Shown: positions 25,989 to 33,743 of the stretch, piece by piece
Layout: each line of letters starts with the position of its first letter
Numbering within the stretch: position 1 is the stretch's first letter
Assembly (NCBI GenBank): GCA_934202525.1
Contig: CAKPYB010000025.1
Span: 1 to 52,251 of the forward strand
Direction of reading: 5' to 3'
DNA from: an uncultured Prevotella sp.
GTDB taxonomy: Bacteria > Bacteroidota > Bacteroidia > Bacteroidales > Bacteroidaceae
Length of the DNA: 52,251 nucleotides
Translations under genes and position numbers: made by a program
Notes under the pieces: generated by a model
The model's input: only the letters and a program-made list of their open reading frames with translations
Told to the model about the DNA's origin: nothing
Database searches by the model: none

Positions 25989-26342
25989 TTAGAACATTTC
26001 TTCACCAAAAAGACTTTGAGGATAACTATCATCAGCCTTATCTTCCTCATCATTACTCTTTTCTAATACCGAAGAAGAGAAATTGAGCATCAGCTGCTGC
26101 ACAGCATTCGAATCAAAGTTGAGGTGATAGATACCATACCCCTTACCTTTCTCTATAAGCGATTGTGGGTCTTTAGCGCATCTGGTGAGATATTGCGTAA
26201 CATAGCCATGAACATCCTTGTAATTCAGAGGTGTAAAAATCGAATTACAAGCATTATATACATGGCGAGCTATTTTTTCTACTTTCAGTCCTTTAGTGCC
26301 CGCAGCCAAAAGAACATTGAATATCTCCTGATCAAGTTTCAT
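25989..26342 (-). CDS. Conserved Bacteroidales small protein, possible winged-helix fold
   Basis: This is a 117-residue protein starting MKLDQEIFNVLLAAGTKGL. The first ~75 residues (VEKIARHVYNACNSIF, DVHGYVTQYLTRCA) have the helix pattern of a small helix-turn-helix or HARE-like domain, and the tail is acidic and low in complexity (EKSNDEEDKADDSYP). I recall similar hypothetical proteins in Bacteroidales but no assigned function. The frame is open to 26411, but that part is the terminator of the upstream gene, so the ATG at 26342 is preferred. Confidence 0.65.
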   Translation of the reverse strand: MKLDQEIFNVLLAAGTKGLKVEKIARHVYNACNSIFTPLNYKDVHGYVTQYLTRCAKDPQSLIEKGKGYGIYHLNFDSNAVQQLMLNFSSSVLEKSNDEEDKADDSYPQSLFGEEMF

Positions 26343-26390
26343 ATAATAATCATAACATTCGTCCTCTTTCAAGAGAGAAGACACAAAAAG

Positions 26391-26427
26391 AAAAAAACCG
26401 CGGTTACTCACTTACAAGCAACCGCGG
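26391..26427 (-). terminator. Terminator of the DUF2582 gene
   Basis: Minus-strand CCGCGGTT (26420-26427) and AACCGCGG (26396-26403) arms flank a 16-nt loop and run into seven T residues. Confidence 0.85.
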
Positions 26428-26448
26428 CTCTTTGAAAATAAACCTTAT

Positions 26449-26763
26449 TTAAGCGAGAGCAACCTTGTTGTCCTCATCCTTAATCTTACCCTCTTTGAAA
26501 AGCCAACCGATACCGAGGATAACATCCTCTGTACTGATCTTAGCAGCCTTAGCAATCTCTGCTACTGTGAGAGCCTTCTCTGAAGCTGCCAATGCCTGAT
26601 ATACATCACCAGCTCTAAAACCTGCGTTCTCTGCGTTCAGGTAAAGAACGTCCTTCTTTGTTGTAGTTTCCTTCTTTGCTGCAGGAGCCTTCTTTGCTAC
26701 TGGAGCCTTCTTTGCTGCTGGCTTCTTTGCAGCAGTCTTAGTTGTCGCTTTCTTTTCTACCAT
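26449..26763 (-). CDS. Histone-H1-like tail plus DUF2582 winged-helix domain
   Basis: This is a 104-residue protein. Residues 1-37 are a basic Lys/Ala/Thr tail (KKPAAKKAPVAKKAPAAKK). Residues 41-104 form a winged-helix domain (AGDVYQALAASEKALTVAEIAKAAKI, then GWLFKEGKI) matching DUF2582. The combination suggests a small nucleic-acid-binding protein, perhaps chromatin-associated, but no target is known. A -7 box TAAATTTG lies at 26826-26833; no good -33 box was found. Short GAGC/GCTC repeats lie in the leader. Confidence 0.8.
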   Translation of the reverse strand: MVEKKATTKTAAKKPAAKKAPVAKKAPAAKKETTTKKDVLYLNAENAGFRAGDVYQALAASEKALTVAEIAKAAKISTEDVILGIGWLFKEGKIKDEDNKVALA

Positions 26764-26825
26764 GTTTTAAGAATTTTATGATTCTATTGAGCCACATTTT
26801 GTCAGCTCAACCTTAATATCTGCTG

Positions 26826-26833
26826 CAAATTTA
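26826..26833 (-). promoter_or_regulatory. DUF2582 gene promoter -7 box
   Basis: Minus-strand TAAATTTG followed by CAGC, 63 bases before the start codon. The -33 element is not recognisable. Confidence 0.5.
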
Positions 26834-26887
26834 TAACTTTTATTTCGAAATAGTGTTAGAAAAATAGAAAAAACTACCATTTATAAA

Positions 26888-26935
26888 CAAAAGTGCTGCA
26901 TTTCTTGATTTACGTCAAGAAGCGCAGCACTTTAT
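26888..26935 (-). terminator. aspS terminator
   Basis: Arms AAAGTGCTGC (26890-26899) and GCAGCACTTT (26924-26933) with an inner TCTTGA/TCAAGA stem. On the minus strand it is followed by TTTTGTTT. It is the only structure seen in 26834-27032. Confidence 0.8.
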
Positions 26936-27032
26936 TAACTAAAAATCAATTACTTATTATAAATAATTGAATATTTGATAAGGCATTTAACTCATAATCT
27001 TTTCTGAAGCTAACACCTTCGTCTCTTTATAT

Positions 27033-28793
27033 TTATTCTGCCTTCAAATCAAGTTTGATTTCCAGTTCGTCCAACTGCTTAGAATCAAGCTCAGATGGAG
27101 CATCAAGCATAACATCGCGACCAGAGTTGTTCTTTGGGAAGGCAATACAATCACGAATACTGTCGAGACCAGCCATAATGCTGACAAAACGGTCCAAACC
27201 GAAAGCAAGACCTGCGTGAGGTGGTGCACCATACTTGAAAGCATTCATCAGGAAGCCAAACTGAGCCTCAGCACGCTCTGGAGTAAAACCGAGAACCTCG
27301 AACATCTTCTCCTGCAACTGAGTATCGTGAATACGGAGAGAACCTCCACCTACTTCTATACCATTGCAAACAAAGTCGTATGCCTTAGCACGAACCTGCT
27401 CAGGATGCTCGTCGAGCAATGGAATATCATCAGGATTTGGCATTGTGAATGGGTGGTGTGTAGCCATCAGGCGCTGCTCCTCATCGCTCCACTCAAAGAG
27501 AGGGAAGTCAATAATCCAAAGACACTTGAACACATTCTTGTCACGAAGACCAAGACGGTCACCCATTTCCAAACGCAAAGAGCAAAGCTGAATACGTGTC
27601 TTGTTAGCATTATCACCACTCAAAATCAAAACGAGGTCACCATCCTTAGCTCCCATTACGGTCTTGATTTCTGCAAGTTCCTCTGGAGAGTAGAACTTAT
27701 CAATGCTACTCTTTACGCTGCCATCAGCATTATACTTGATATATACCAAGCCCTTGGCTCCTACCTGCGGACGCTTAACAAAATCGGTCAACTCGTTCAA
27801 CTGCTTACGGCTATAATCTGCACAACCAGGAACACAGATTCCACCGATATACTTAGCCTCATCGAATACAGAGAAATTACCTTTACCTGCGAAAGCATCC
27901 TTCAACTCTACGAATTCCATACCGAAACGCAAGTCTGGTTTATCACTACCAAAACGGCGCATAGCATCGTGCCAGGTCATCTGCTCCAGCTTAGGAAGTT
28001 CTACACCACGGATTTCCTTGAACAAATGGCGAGCCATTTCCTCGAAAAGGTTGATGACATCATCCTGATCAACGAAACTCATCTCGCAGTCAATCTGTGT
28101 AAACTCAGGCTGACGGTCAGCACGAAGGTCCTCATCACGGAAGCACTTGGCAATCTGGAAGTAGCGGTCGAAACCAGCTACCATCAAGAGCTGCTTCAAA
28201 GTCTGAGGACTCTGTGGAAGAGCGTAGAACTGACCTGGATTCATACGAGAAGGAACCACGAAGTCGCGGGCGCCCTCAGGTGTACTACCAATAAGAATAG
28301 GAGTTTCAACCTCCATGAAGTTCTGCGCATCAAGGAAATTACGGATCAAGATACACATACGATGACGCAACTCCAAATTCTTGCGTACTGCAGGACGGCG
28401 CAAATCGAGATAGCGATACTTCATACGAATATCGTCACCGCCATCAGTATTATCTTCGATAGTGAAAGGAGGAGTCTGACTCTGAGAGAGCACATTAAGT
28501 TCCTTCACTAGGATTTCGATGTCACCAGTATCCATTTTAGGATTCTTGCTCTGTCGTTCACTTACTACACCCTTAATCTGGATGCAGTATTCACGACCCA
28601 GCTTGTTAGCAGCATCGCACAAGTCTTTATTATCAGCCTCGTTGAAGACCAACTGTGTGATACCATAACGGTCGCGCAAATCGACGAATGTCATACCACC
28701 CATCTTTCTTGAGCGCTGTACCCAACCAGCAAGTGTCACTTCCTTGCCGGCATCAGAGAGACGTAACTCTCCGCACGTATTACTTCTGTACAT
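27033..28793 (-). CDS. aspS: Aspartate--tRNA ligase
   Basis: This class IIb synthetase of 586 residues charges tRNA(Asp). It has an N-terminal OB-fold anticodon-binding domain ([25 protein letters not shown] start, [18 protein letters not shown]), class II motif 1 (residues around FMEVETPIL), motif 2 ([18 protein letters not shown]), the bacterial-type GAD insertion, and motif 3 near the end ([15 protein letters not shown]). A fully bacterial-length enzyme. It has its own promoter at 28828-28858 and terminator at 26888-26935. Confidence 0.97.
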   Translation of the reverse strand: MYRSNTCGELRLSDAGKEVTLAGWVQRSRKMGGMTFVDLRDRYGITQLVFNEADNKDLCDAANKLGREYCIQIKGVVSERQSKNPKMDTGDIEILVKELNVLSQSQTPPFTIEDNTDGGDDIRMKYRYLDLRRPAVRKNLELRHRMCILIRNFLDAQNFMEVETPILIGSTPEGARDFVVPSRMNPGQFYALPQSPQTLKQLLMVAGFDRYFQIAKCFRDEDLRADRQPEFTQIDCEMSFVDQDDVINLFEEMARHLFKEIRGVELPKLEQMTWHDAMRRFGSDKPDLRFGMEFVELKDAFAGKGNFSVFDEAKYIGGICVPGCADYSRKQLNELTDFVKRPQVGAKGLVYIKYNADGSVKSSIDKFYSPEELAEIKTVMGAKDGDLVLILSGDNANKTRIQLCSLRLEMGDRLGLRDKNVFKCLWIIDFPLFEWSDEEQRLMATHHPFTMPNPDDIPLLDEHPEQVRAKAYDFVCNGIEVGGGSLRIHDTQLQEKMFEVLGFTPERAEAQFGFLMNAFKYGAPPHAGLAFGLDRFVSIMAGLDSIRDCIAFPKNNSGRDVMLDAPSELDSKQLDELEIKLDLKAE

Positions 28794-28827
28794 ACCTTAT
28801 TATATTATATTATTATTTTCCAAAGTG

Positions 28828-28858
28828 CAAAAGTACAACAAATAAAGGAAAGGACAAA
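28828..28858 (-). promoter_or_regulatory. aspS promoter
   Basis: Minus-strand TTTG (28855-28858), 19-nt spacer, TACTTTTG (28828-28835), an exact consensus. The -33 element adjoins the T-tract of the preceding terminator. Confidence 0.85.
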
Positions 28859-28896
28859 ATAAAATCGCGAAAATATTATTAAAAATATCTTCGCGA
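28857..28896 (-). terminator. Terminator of the sigma-factor operon
   Basis: Minus-strand TCGCGAAGATATT and AATATTTTCGCGA arms (28865-28896) around a short loop, then TTTTATTTTG. It ends the run of genes that finishes at 28965 and overlaps the aspS -33 element. Confidence 0.8.
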
Positions 28897-28964
28897 CCTT
28901 ATTAAGGTGACCAAAAGTCACAGAAATACATCTTAAATGATTTTATCACTACTTTTTTAGCGAT

Positions 28965-29435
28965 TTATTTTTTCATTCGTCTGAAAGCTTGACGATGAAA
29001 ACGTTCCTCTGCCTTGATAACCCTGAACACCTTGTTAGGTGACAAGATGGTCATAAATCTAGAATGATACTCTTGCTGCAACTGTTTCAGCTGAATATCC
29101 AATTCATCCTGTCTTCTGATAGCTTCGGCACAAGCCTCATTATCATTCGGATTCACATGACGGAAGCGCCGCATTTCATCAAAAATCATACGCATTTTCT
29201 TGCCCATCTGCCGGTATACCGGGAAGAATTTAGCTGCTTCTTGCGGTGTAAGACAGGCATTCGTAGTAATAAATTGCTCTAGTTCTGCCTGAAATCTCTT
29301 AGGATTAAATCCATCAGGATGCTTTCTGCCCTGTGGCTGTTCCGCAACCGAAGCTATACAAATCATCAGCATAGCAAAAAGTGCAAGAAATCTATATTGC
29401 ATTATCTTTCTCATACTATTTATCATTTTATTCAT
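28965..29435 (-). CDS. CpxP/Spy-like periplasmic protein of the ECF sigma locus
   Basis: This is a protein of about 156 residues with a signal peptide (YRFLALFAMLMICIASVA) and a helical, charge-rich mature region. The spacing LTPQEAAKFFPVYRQMGKKMR...EIRRQDELDIQLKQLQQEYHSRFMTILSP-like sequence recalls LTxxQ proteins (CpxP, Spy, ZraP), which sense or buffer periplasmic misfolding. It lies 42 bases after the putative anti-sigma gene, so a stress-feedback role is plausible but inferred. The exact start is uncertain: in-frame ATGs at 29435, 29426 and 29414; AAGGA is nearest the first. Confidence 0.7.
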   Translation of the reverse strand: MNKMINSMRKIMQYRFLALFAMLMICIASVAEQPQGRKHPDGFNPKRFQAELEQFITTNACLTPQEAAKFFPVYRQMGKKMRMIFDEMRRFRHVNPNDNEACAEAIRRQDELDIQLKQLQQEYHSRFMTILSPNKVFRVIKAEERFHRQAFRRMKK

Positions 29436-29477
29436 TCATCCTTATCATCAGTAGATAAAACTGAAAGCTATCAACCC

Positions 29478-29864
29478 TTAATTTTCAGCAATGAGCGATG
29501 CATAGATAGTTTCATTATCCATCATCGTATAATCTGCCATCTCATCAAAGGTAGCATCCTCATTATTCACAGCACCTTTCTGAATCAGGTGATCCACATG
29601 TGCCATAGCAGGTTTGCTGCTTCCCATATATTTCAGTGCCACTGCCGAACCACCTCCCATCACAGCTAATACTGCAACAGCCGCAGCAATCTTTCTTAGC
29701 GGCATACGCTGCCATAAGCTAGGCTGCATGTGAATGATGCGGGGTTCCTGTTCAGGCAAATTTGCCATCACCCTATCCGTCAGCTGGTCGAAATAACCAG
29801 CCGGCACCTGGAAATGGTTTTTCTTACCAAAACGGCTATTCAATATATTGCCTTCTTTTAACAT
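29478..29864 (-). CDS. Putative anti-sigma factor or membrane-anchored regulator
   Basis: This is a 128-residue protein with one membrane helix (about 59-76, IAAAVAVLAVMGGGSAVAL), an N-terminal cytosolic part (FQVPAGYFDQLTDRVMANLPEQE) and an acidic C-terminal periplasmic part. The FxVPxGYFdxL opening is common in Bacteroidota proteins encoded directly after ECF sigma genes. It has no zinc-binding HxxxCxxC motif, so the anti-sigma call rests on topology and position (58 bases after the sigma gene). Another membrane-anchored role is possible. Confidence 0.65.
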   Translation of the reverse strand: MLKEGNILNSRFGKKNHFQVPAGYFDQLTDRVMANLPEQEPRIIHMQPSLWQRMPLRKIAAAVAVLAVMGGGSAVALKYMGSSKPAMAHVDHLIQKGAVNNEDATFDEMADYTMMDNETIYASLIAEN

Positions 29865-29921
29865 ATTCCTTAGTCCTTTCTTTTTTACTTTATTATATAG
29901 ACGTAAATTATCTGAAAAGGT

Positions 29922-30464
29922 TTAATCTTTACGATTGAAATAATCGGTTATTTTTTTTACTGCAAGATGATAGGAAGCTTTCAAGGCTCCTTCACTTGTT
30001 GACAGCACCTTGCTCATCTCTGAATATTTCATATCATCATAATATTTAAGAGTAAAAACTGTGCGCTGCACATCTGGCAGTTGGGCTACAGCCTCTTGCA
30101 ATTCAGCCTGAATCAGGTCACCGTCAAAATAATCATCTGCAAGAAGACGTGAAGCTAATCCCGGTTCGTCTTCGGTACTAACATTTACCATTTGCTTTTT
30201 GCGTCTTAAGAAATCAAGCGCTTCATTAATAGCTATACGGTAAAGCCATGTTGAAAGCGAAGACTTTCCCTGAAACGAATCCAGATTGGTCCAAGCCTTG
30301 ACAAAGGCATTCTGCAACACATCATCAGCATCATCATGATCTAACAGGATATGGCGCACCTTCCAATACAACGGTTCGCTATACTGATTAACCAGTACAG
30401 CAAAACCTTCGCGTTGGGTCTTTGGATCCCTGAGCATCGCCAAGAGTTCTTTATCCTTTATCAT
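29922..30464 (-). CDS. ECF-type RNA polymerase sigma factor
   Basis: This is a 180-residue sigma-70 family factor with region 2 (FAVLVNQYSEPLYWKVRHIL, DDADDVLQNAFVKAWTNLDSF, STWLYRIAINEALDFLRR) and region 4 (LQEAVAQLPDVQRTVFTLKYYDDMKYSEMSKVL, SEGALKASYHLAVKKI). There is no region 3, as expected for the ECF group. It is encoded 20 bases after the L,D-transpeptidase gene and followed by a membrane-anchored candidate anti-sigma gene, so it probably directs an envelope-stress regulon. Confidence 0.93.
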   Translation of the reverse strand: MIKDKELLAMLRDPKTQREGFAVLVNQYSEPLYWKVRHILLDHDDADDVLQNAFVKAWTNLDSFQGKSSLSTWLYRIAINEALDFLRRKKQMVNVSTEDEPGLASRLLADDYFDGDLIQAELQEAVAQLPDVQRTVFTLKYYDDMKYSEMSKVLSTSEGALKASYHLAVKKITDYFNRKD

Positions 30465-30484
30465 TGCTTTTACAAATGTATTGT

Positions 30485-32038
30485 CTATAGATATTTTCTC
30501 AACATATCGAATATTACGGCATCAAATCCATACACATCAGGATATTCAGCTATTCTGTCTCCCGCTAACGGATAGAGCGTATAATAGGTTATGAAGAGAG
30601 GTACTTGTGGATTCACCTTTACATTGCCAACGATCAGTTTTTTATTGGCAAGCGAATCTGCTGTCATCGAATAGTATATCTTTTTCTTCAGCTTCTCATT
30701 CTTATCAGCCAACAGGAAGACAGCGAAATCGTATGGCTTTTCTATTCTGATGCAGCCGTGCGACACACCCCTATCCTCTTGTCCAAATACGCCCTTACTG
30801 TTGGTATCGTGCAGGAAGACCGAGAAATTATTATCAAAGCGGAAGATGATTCTTCCCAGAGCATTACCCTTTCCTCCACGCTGGACAACACCATAAGCAC
30901 CAGAAATAAGCATAGATCGGGTCACCCTGTCTAAGTCAACCTCCTTACCGGTTGCCACTTCTCTTACATAGTAGTTACGAGCGCGAAAGTAACCATGATT
31001 ACCCACCCGATGAATCATATCATGGAGAACGATACTACGGGGAACAAACCACTGAGGATTCAGCTCCATACGCTTGATATGACTGTTCAATATCGGAGTC
31101 TTGGTTTTACTGGCTCCACATCCTATACGCATCGAGAGCGTATCCTGATGATCGATAGCCATCAGGTGGAACGATGGTATATTAACAACCACATATTTTT
31201 CGTGTTGCCAAGGGTTATCATACTGTCTCCAGCGGCAACGTTCCATATTGCAGAGAATCTTGATTCTCATTGCCTTACCCAGTCCTCCAGCCTGTAATTT
31301 CTTCAGCAACTGATAGTAGAAAGGATTCTTTGGCTGCACTTCTTTCAGGAAGAAAGCTACCGAGTCACATCTAATCATTTGCATCGCCTTCTGATAGAAC
31401 GCATCGTCAGCATGTGCCATTTTTACATCAAACAGTCCTCTGAAACGAACAGGCCGCTTGATACTGTCATAAGGATTGGGAGCAAGTGTATCTAATCGGT
31501 TGAAGACAAAATTGGGATTCATAAATCCATAGTTCTGCCCCATCGCATATCTGAAATAAGCCTTGGTCAGCCGATACTCCAGTCGGGCAATCACCTGGTT
31601 TATCTGATTTCCGGCAGAATCAAGATTCAAATCTCTTAACCTATCTATATCCTGTGCTATGGCATCTACATAGAAGCGGCGCTTATCAAACCCCATATCC
31701 TCTACAGTACGCAAGCTGGCCAACAGCGAATCAGCCTGACTATTTACCCCATGACGTGTAATCCAAAGCAGGTTCCCTTTATTCTGGTAATATCTACGGG
31801 TATGCAAATCAGCAGCATGTCGGTCTTTATCATTTCTCATGATGCTGTCTATCAGATTCCTAACCACCTTAGAATTGATAGTATAGGCAGAAGAACGTAA
31901 GTTCTGATAATCATCTAGCGATAATTGGAAATTGCTGTTTGGCACCCTGTCGTGGCAAGAACAGAATATCAAACAGCAAGAAATGATAAGTAACGAAAAA
32001 TGAAAGAGTTTCACTTTCTGATTAAAGTTTAACGGCAT
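30485..32038 (-). CDS. YcbB-type L,D-transpeptidase, lipoprotein
   Basis: This 517-residue enzyme is expected to form 3-3 peptidoglycan cross-links or attach proteins to peptidoglycan. It has a lipoprotein signal (LLIISCCLIFCSC), an N-terminal scaffold domain typical of YcbB, then the YkuD catalytic domain with the motif SHGCIR (Cys429) preceded by FLHDTNSKGVFGQ. The active-site motif is complete. It sits between the small CTD-like gene (22 bases upstream) and the ECF sigma gene (20 bases downstream), so it appears to be co-transcribed with a sigma factor. Confidence 0.92.
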   Translation of the reverse strand: MPLNFNQKVKLFHFSLLIISCCLIFCSCHDRVPNSNFQLSLDDYQNLRSSAYTINSKVVRNLIDSIMRNDKDRHAADLHTRRYYQNKGNLLWITRHGVNSQADSLLASLRTVEDMGFDKRRFYVDAIAQDIDRLRDLNLDSAGNQINQVIARLEYRLTKAYFRYAMGQNYGFMNPNFVFNRLDTLAPNPYDSIKRPVRFRGLFDVKMAHADDAFYQKAMQMIRCDSVAFFLKEVQPKNPFYYQLLKKLQAGGLGKAMRIKILCNMERCRWRQYDNPWQHEKYVVVNIPSFHLMAIDHQDTLSMRIGCGASKTKTPILNSHIKRMELNPQWFVPRSIVLHDMIHRVGNHGYFRARNYYVREVATGKEVDLDRVTRSMLISGAYGVVQRGGKGNALGRIIFRFDNNFSVFLHDTNSKGVFGQEDRGVSHGCIRIEKPYDFAVFLLADKNEKLKKKIYYSMTADSLANKKLIVGNVKVNPQVPLFITYYTLYPLAGDRIAEYPDVYGFDAVIFDMLRKYL

Positions 32039-32059
32039 TCTAAGGCCTCCATGGTATCA

Positions 32060-32377
32060 TTAATGCTTTACGCATATTTTGCGCGTAAAGGTATTCCCCA
32101 CCTTTACAATATAGATACCATCAGCCAATGGCAAGTTGATTCGCTTGTCATTACCATCTATGCGGAATGTCTTGATTGTAACGCCTGCCACATTATATAT
32201 TCTCACCACTTGTCCGCTTGCACCAGTGATATGCATCACACCACCCTCATAATTCAAGTTGATACCTGCCACATCAAGGTCAGCCCATTCCATGTTTCCC
32301 TCGTTGGCCATAGCAACCGAAGGCATAGAAAGCGCAAACATTGCAATTGTTAATATTGAAAGTAAAGTTCGTTTCAT
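32060..32377 (-). CDS. Minimal secreted protein made almost only of a T9SS-type-A-like sorting domain
   Basis: This is a 105-residue protein. A signal peptide (MKRTLLSILTIAMFALSMPSVAMA) is followed by a short acidic stretch and a domain of about 65 residues (VRIYNVAGVTIKTFRI, INLPLADGIYIVKVG, KICVKH) that matches the pattern of type IX secretion C-terminal sorting domains. Normally such a domain trails a large cargo; here there is almost none. It is first in the run toward the L,D-transpeptidase and sigma genes. Its role is unknown; it could also be a stand-alone beta-sandwich unrelated to secretion. Confidence 0.7.
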   Translation of the reverse strand: MKRTLLSILTIAMFALSMPSVAMANEGNMEWADLDVAGINLNYEGGVMHITGASGQVVRIYNVAGVTIKTFRIDGNDKRINLPLADGIYIVKVGNTFTRKICVKH

Positions 32378-32414
32378 ATATTTCCAAGTTTCGTTAAACT
32401 AATTGTTCTTTCTG

Positions 32415-32422
32415 CAAAGATA
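32415..32422 (-). promoter_or_regulatory. -7 box of the CTD/LDT/sigma operon
   Basis: Minus-strand TATCTTTG followed by CAG, 38 bases before the start codon. It lies within 4 bases of the galE terminator T-tract. No TTTG is present at -33. Confidence 0.55.
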
Positions 32423-32425
32423 TAT

Positions 32426-32466
32426 AAAAAAAAGGAAACTTACCGTCTTCTCGACGATAAGTTTCC
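32426..32466 (-). terminator. galE terminator
   Basis: Minus-strand GGAAACTTATCGTC and GACGGTAAGTTTCC arms (32434-32466) with a short loop, followed by eight T residues. The tract lies within what would be the spacer of the next promoter. Confidence 0.85.
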
Positions 32467-32540
32467 CAAAAATTAGCTTTTTTAACCTTTCAGAGGAAAA
32501 AAGAAGCCAATTCACATTATTTTCTTAAACAACCAACACT

Positions 32541-33578
32541 TTACATGATGCCATCAGCGCGAAGTTTCTGCTGCCATTTCCAAGCAGAAGCCAACACATC
32601 CTCAAGCTTAGCCTCAGCCTTCCAGCCGAGCACCTTGTTCGCCTTGGTGCAATCACCCCAAATCTTCTCGATATCGCCCTCTCTTCGTGGACCATACTTC
32701 CAATTCAGTTTCACACCTGTAGCCTTTTCAAAAGTCTCAACAATCTCGAGTGTTGAGTTTCCATTACCCGTACCGATATTGAAATATTCAATAGGCTCAG
32801 TCTCCTTGTCAAGAACACGTGCCATAGCTGCAACGTGAGCCTTTGCCAAGTCTACAACATAAATATAGTCGCGGATACAGGTTCCGTCAGGAGTATCATA
32901 ATCATTACCAAAGATAGTGAGTTCCTTGCGGATACCCATGGCTGTCTGAGTAACATATGGAATCAGATTGTTTGGCACACCATTTGGCAACTCACCAATC
33001 TCAGCAGAAGGATGGGCACCGATAGGGTTGAAATATCTCAATACGATGCTCTTGATAGCAGCACCACTATGGATATAATCAGAAATAATCTGCTCATTGA
33101 TTTCCTTAGTATTACCATAAGGAGAAGTTGCCTTCTGATGAGGAGCCTCTTCTGTTACAGGCAGATTCTCTGGCTTTGGCTGGCCATAAACTGTACAAGA
33201 AGAAGAGAAGATGATACCCTTAACCTGATACTTTGGCATAAGTTCCAGGAGGTTGATGAGCGATACAATGTTGTTGCGATAATACAACAATGGTTTCTGT
33301 ACACTCTCTCCTACCGCCTTGCTTGCAGCAAAGTGAATGATACCCTCAATATCAGGATACTTCTGGAATACAGCCTCTGTAGCAGCCTTGTCGCGCAAGT
33401 CAACCTGCTCAAAAGCAGGACGGATGCCAGTAATCTTCTCGATACCATCGAGTACTTCAATCTTTGAGTTTGAGAGATCATCTACGATAACAACATTGTA
33501 GCCTGCCTGCTGCAACTCTACTGTAGTATGGCTACCTATGAAGCCTGTACCACCAGTAACAAGAATAGTTTGTTTCAT
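32541..33578 (-). CDS. galE: UDP-glucose 4-epimerase
   Basis: GalE interconverts UDP-glucose and UDP-galactose for galactose use and polysaccharide synthesis. The protein is 345 residues from the ATG at 33578; the frame is open to a TTG at 33584. It has the NAD-binding motif TGGTGFIGSH near the N-terminus, the catalytic SSSCTVYG Ser region and YGNTK (Tyr-x3-Lys), and the typical RYFNPIGAHPSAEIGE stretch. It is divergent from fbp, with promoters back to back. Confidence 0.95.
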   Translation of the reverse strand: MKQTILVTGGTGFIGSHTTVELQQAGYNVVIVDDLSNSKIEVLDGIEKITGIRPAFEQVDLRDKAATEAVFQKYPDIEGIIHFAASKAVGESVQKPLLYYRNNIVSLINLLELMPKYQVKGIIFSSSCTVYGQPKPENLPVTEEAPHQKATSPYGNTKEINEQIISDYIHSGAAIKSIVLRYFNPIGAHPSAEIGELPNGVPNNLIPYVTQTAMGIRKELTIFGNDYDTPDGTCIRDYIYVVDLAKAHVAAMARVLDKETEPIEYFNIGTGNGNSTLEIVETFEKATGVKLNWKYGPRREGDIEKIWGDCTKANKVLGWKAEAKLEDVLASAWKWQQKLRADGIM

Positions 33579-33620
33579 AATCAAATATAGTTAGTTTGAA
33601 GAATTATTTTATTTGCTCTG

Positions 33621-33651
33621 CAAAAGTACTGCAAAAATCTGAAAAAACAGA
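33621..33651 (-). promoter_or_regulatory. galE promoter
   Basis: Minus-strand TCTG (33648-33651, one mismatch to TTTG), 19-nt spacer, TACTTTTG (33621-33628). Confidence 0.7.
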
Positions 33652-33680
33652 AAGATTTTTCAAAAAAAATACTTTTTTCC

Positions 33681-33711
33681 TTTGTTTTATCTATTATTTA
33701 TACTATCTTTG
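33681..33711 (+). promoter_or_regulatory. fbp promoter
   Basis: TTTG (33681-33684), 19-nt spacer, TATCTTTG (33704-33711) then CAG, 33 bases before the ATG. It lies back to back with the galE promoter, so the two genes share a short regulatory gap. Confidence 0.85.
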
Positions 33712-33743
33712 CAGAAGATAAATAGTAAAAAGGCTCTAAGAAA

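Noticed and set aside
27216..28511. A 431-codon plus-strand frame opposite aspS
   Set aside because: Antisense to a certain aspS gene; no family resemblance.
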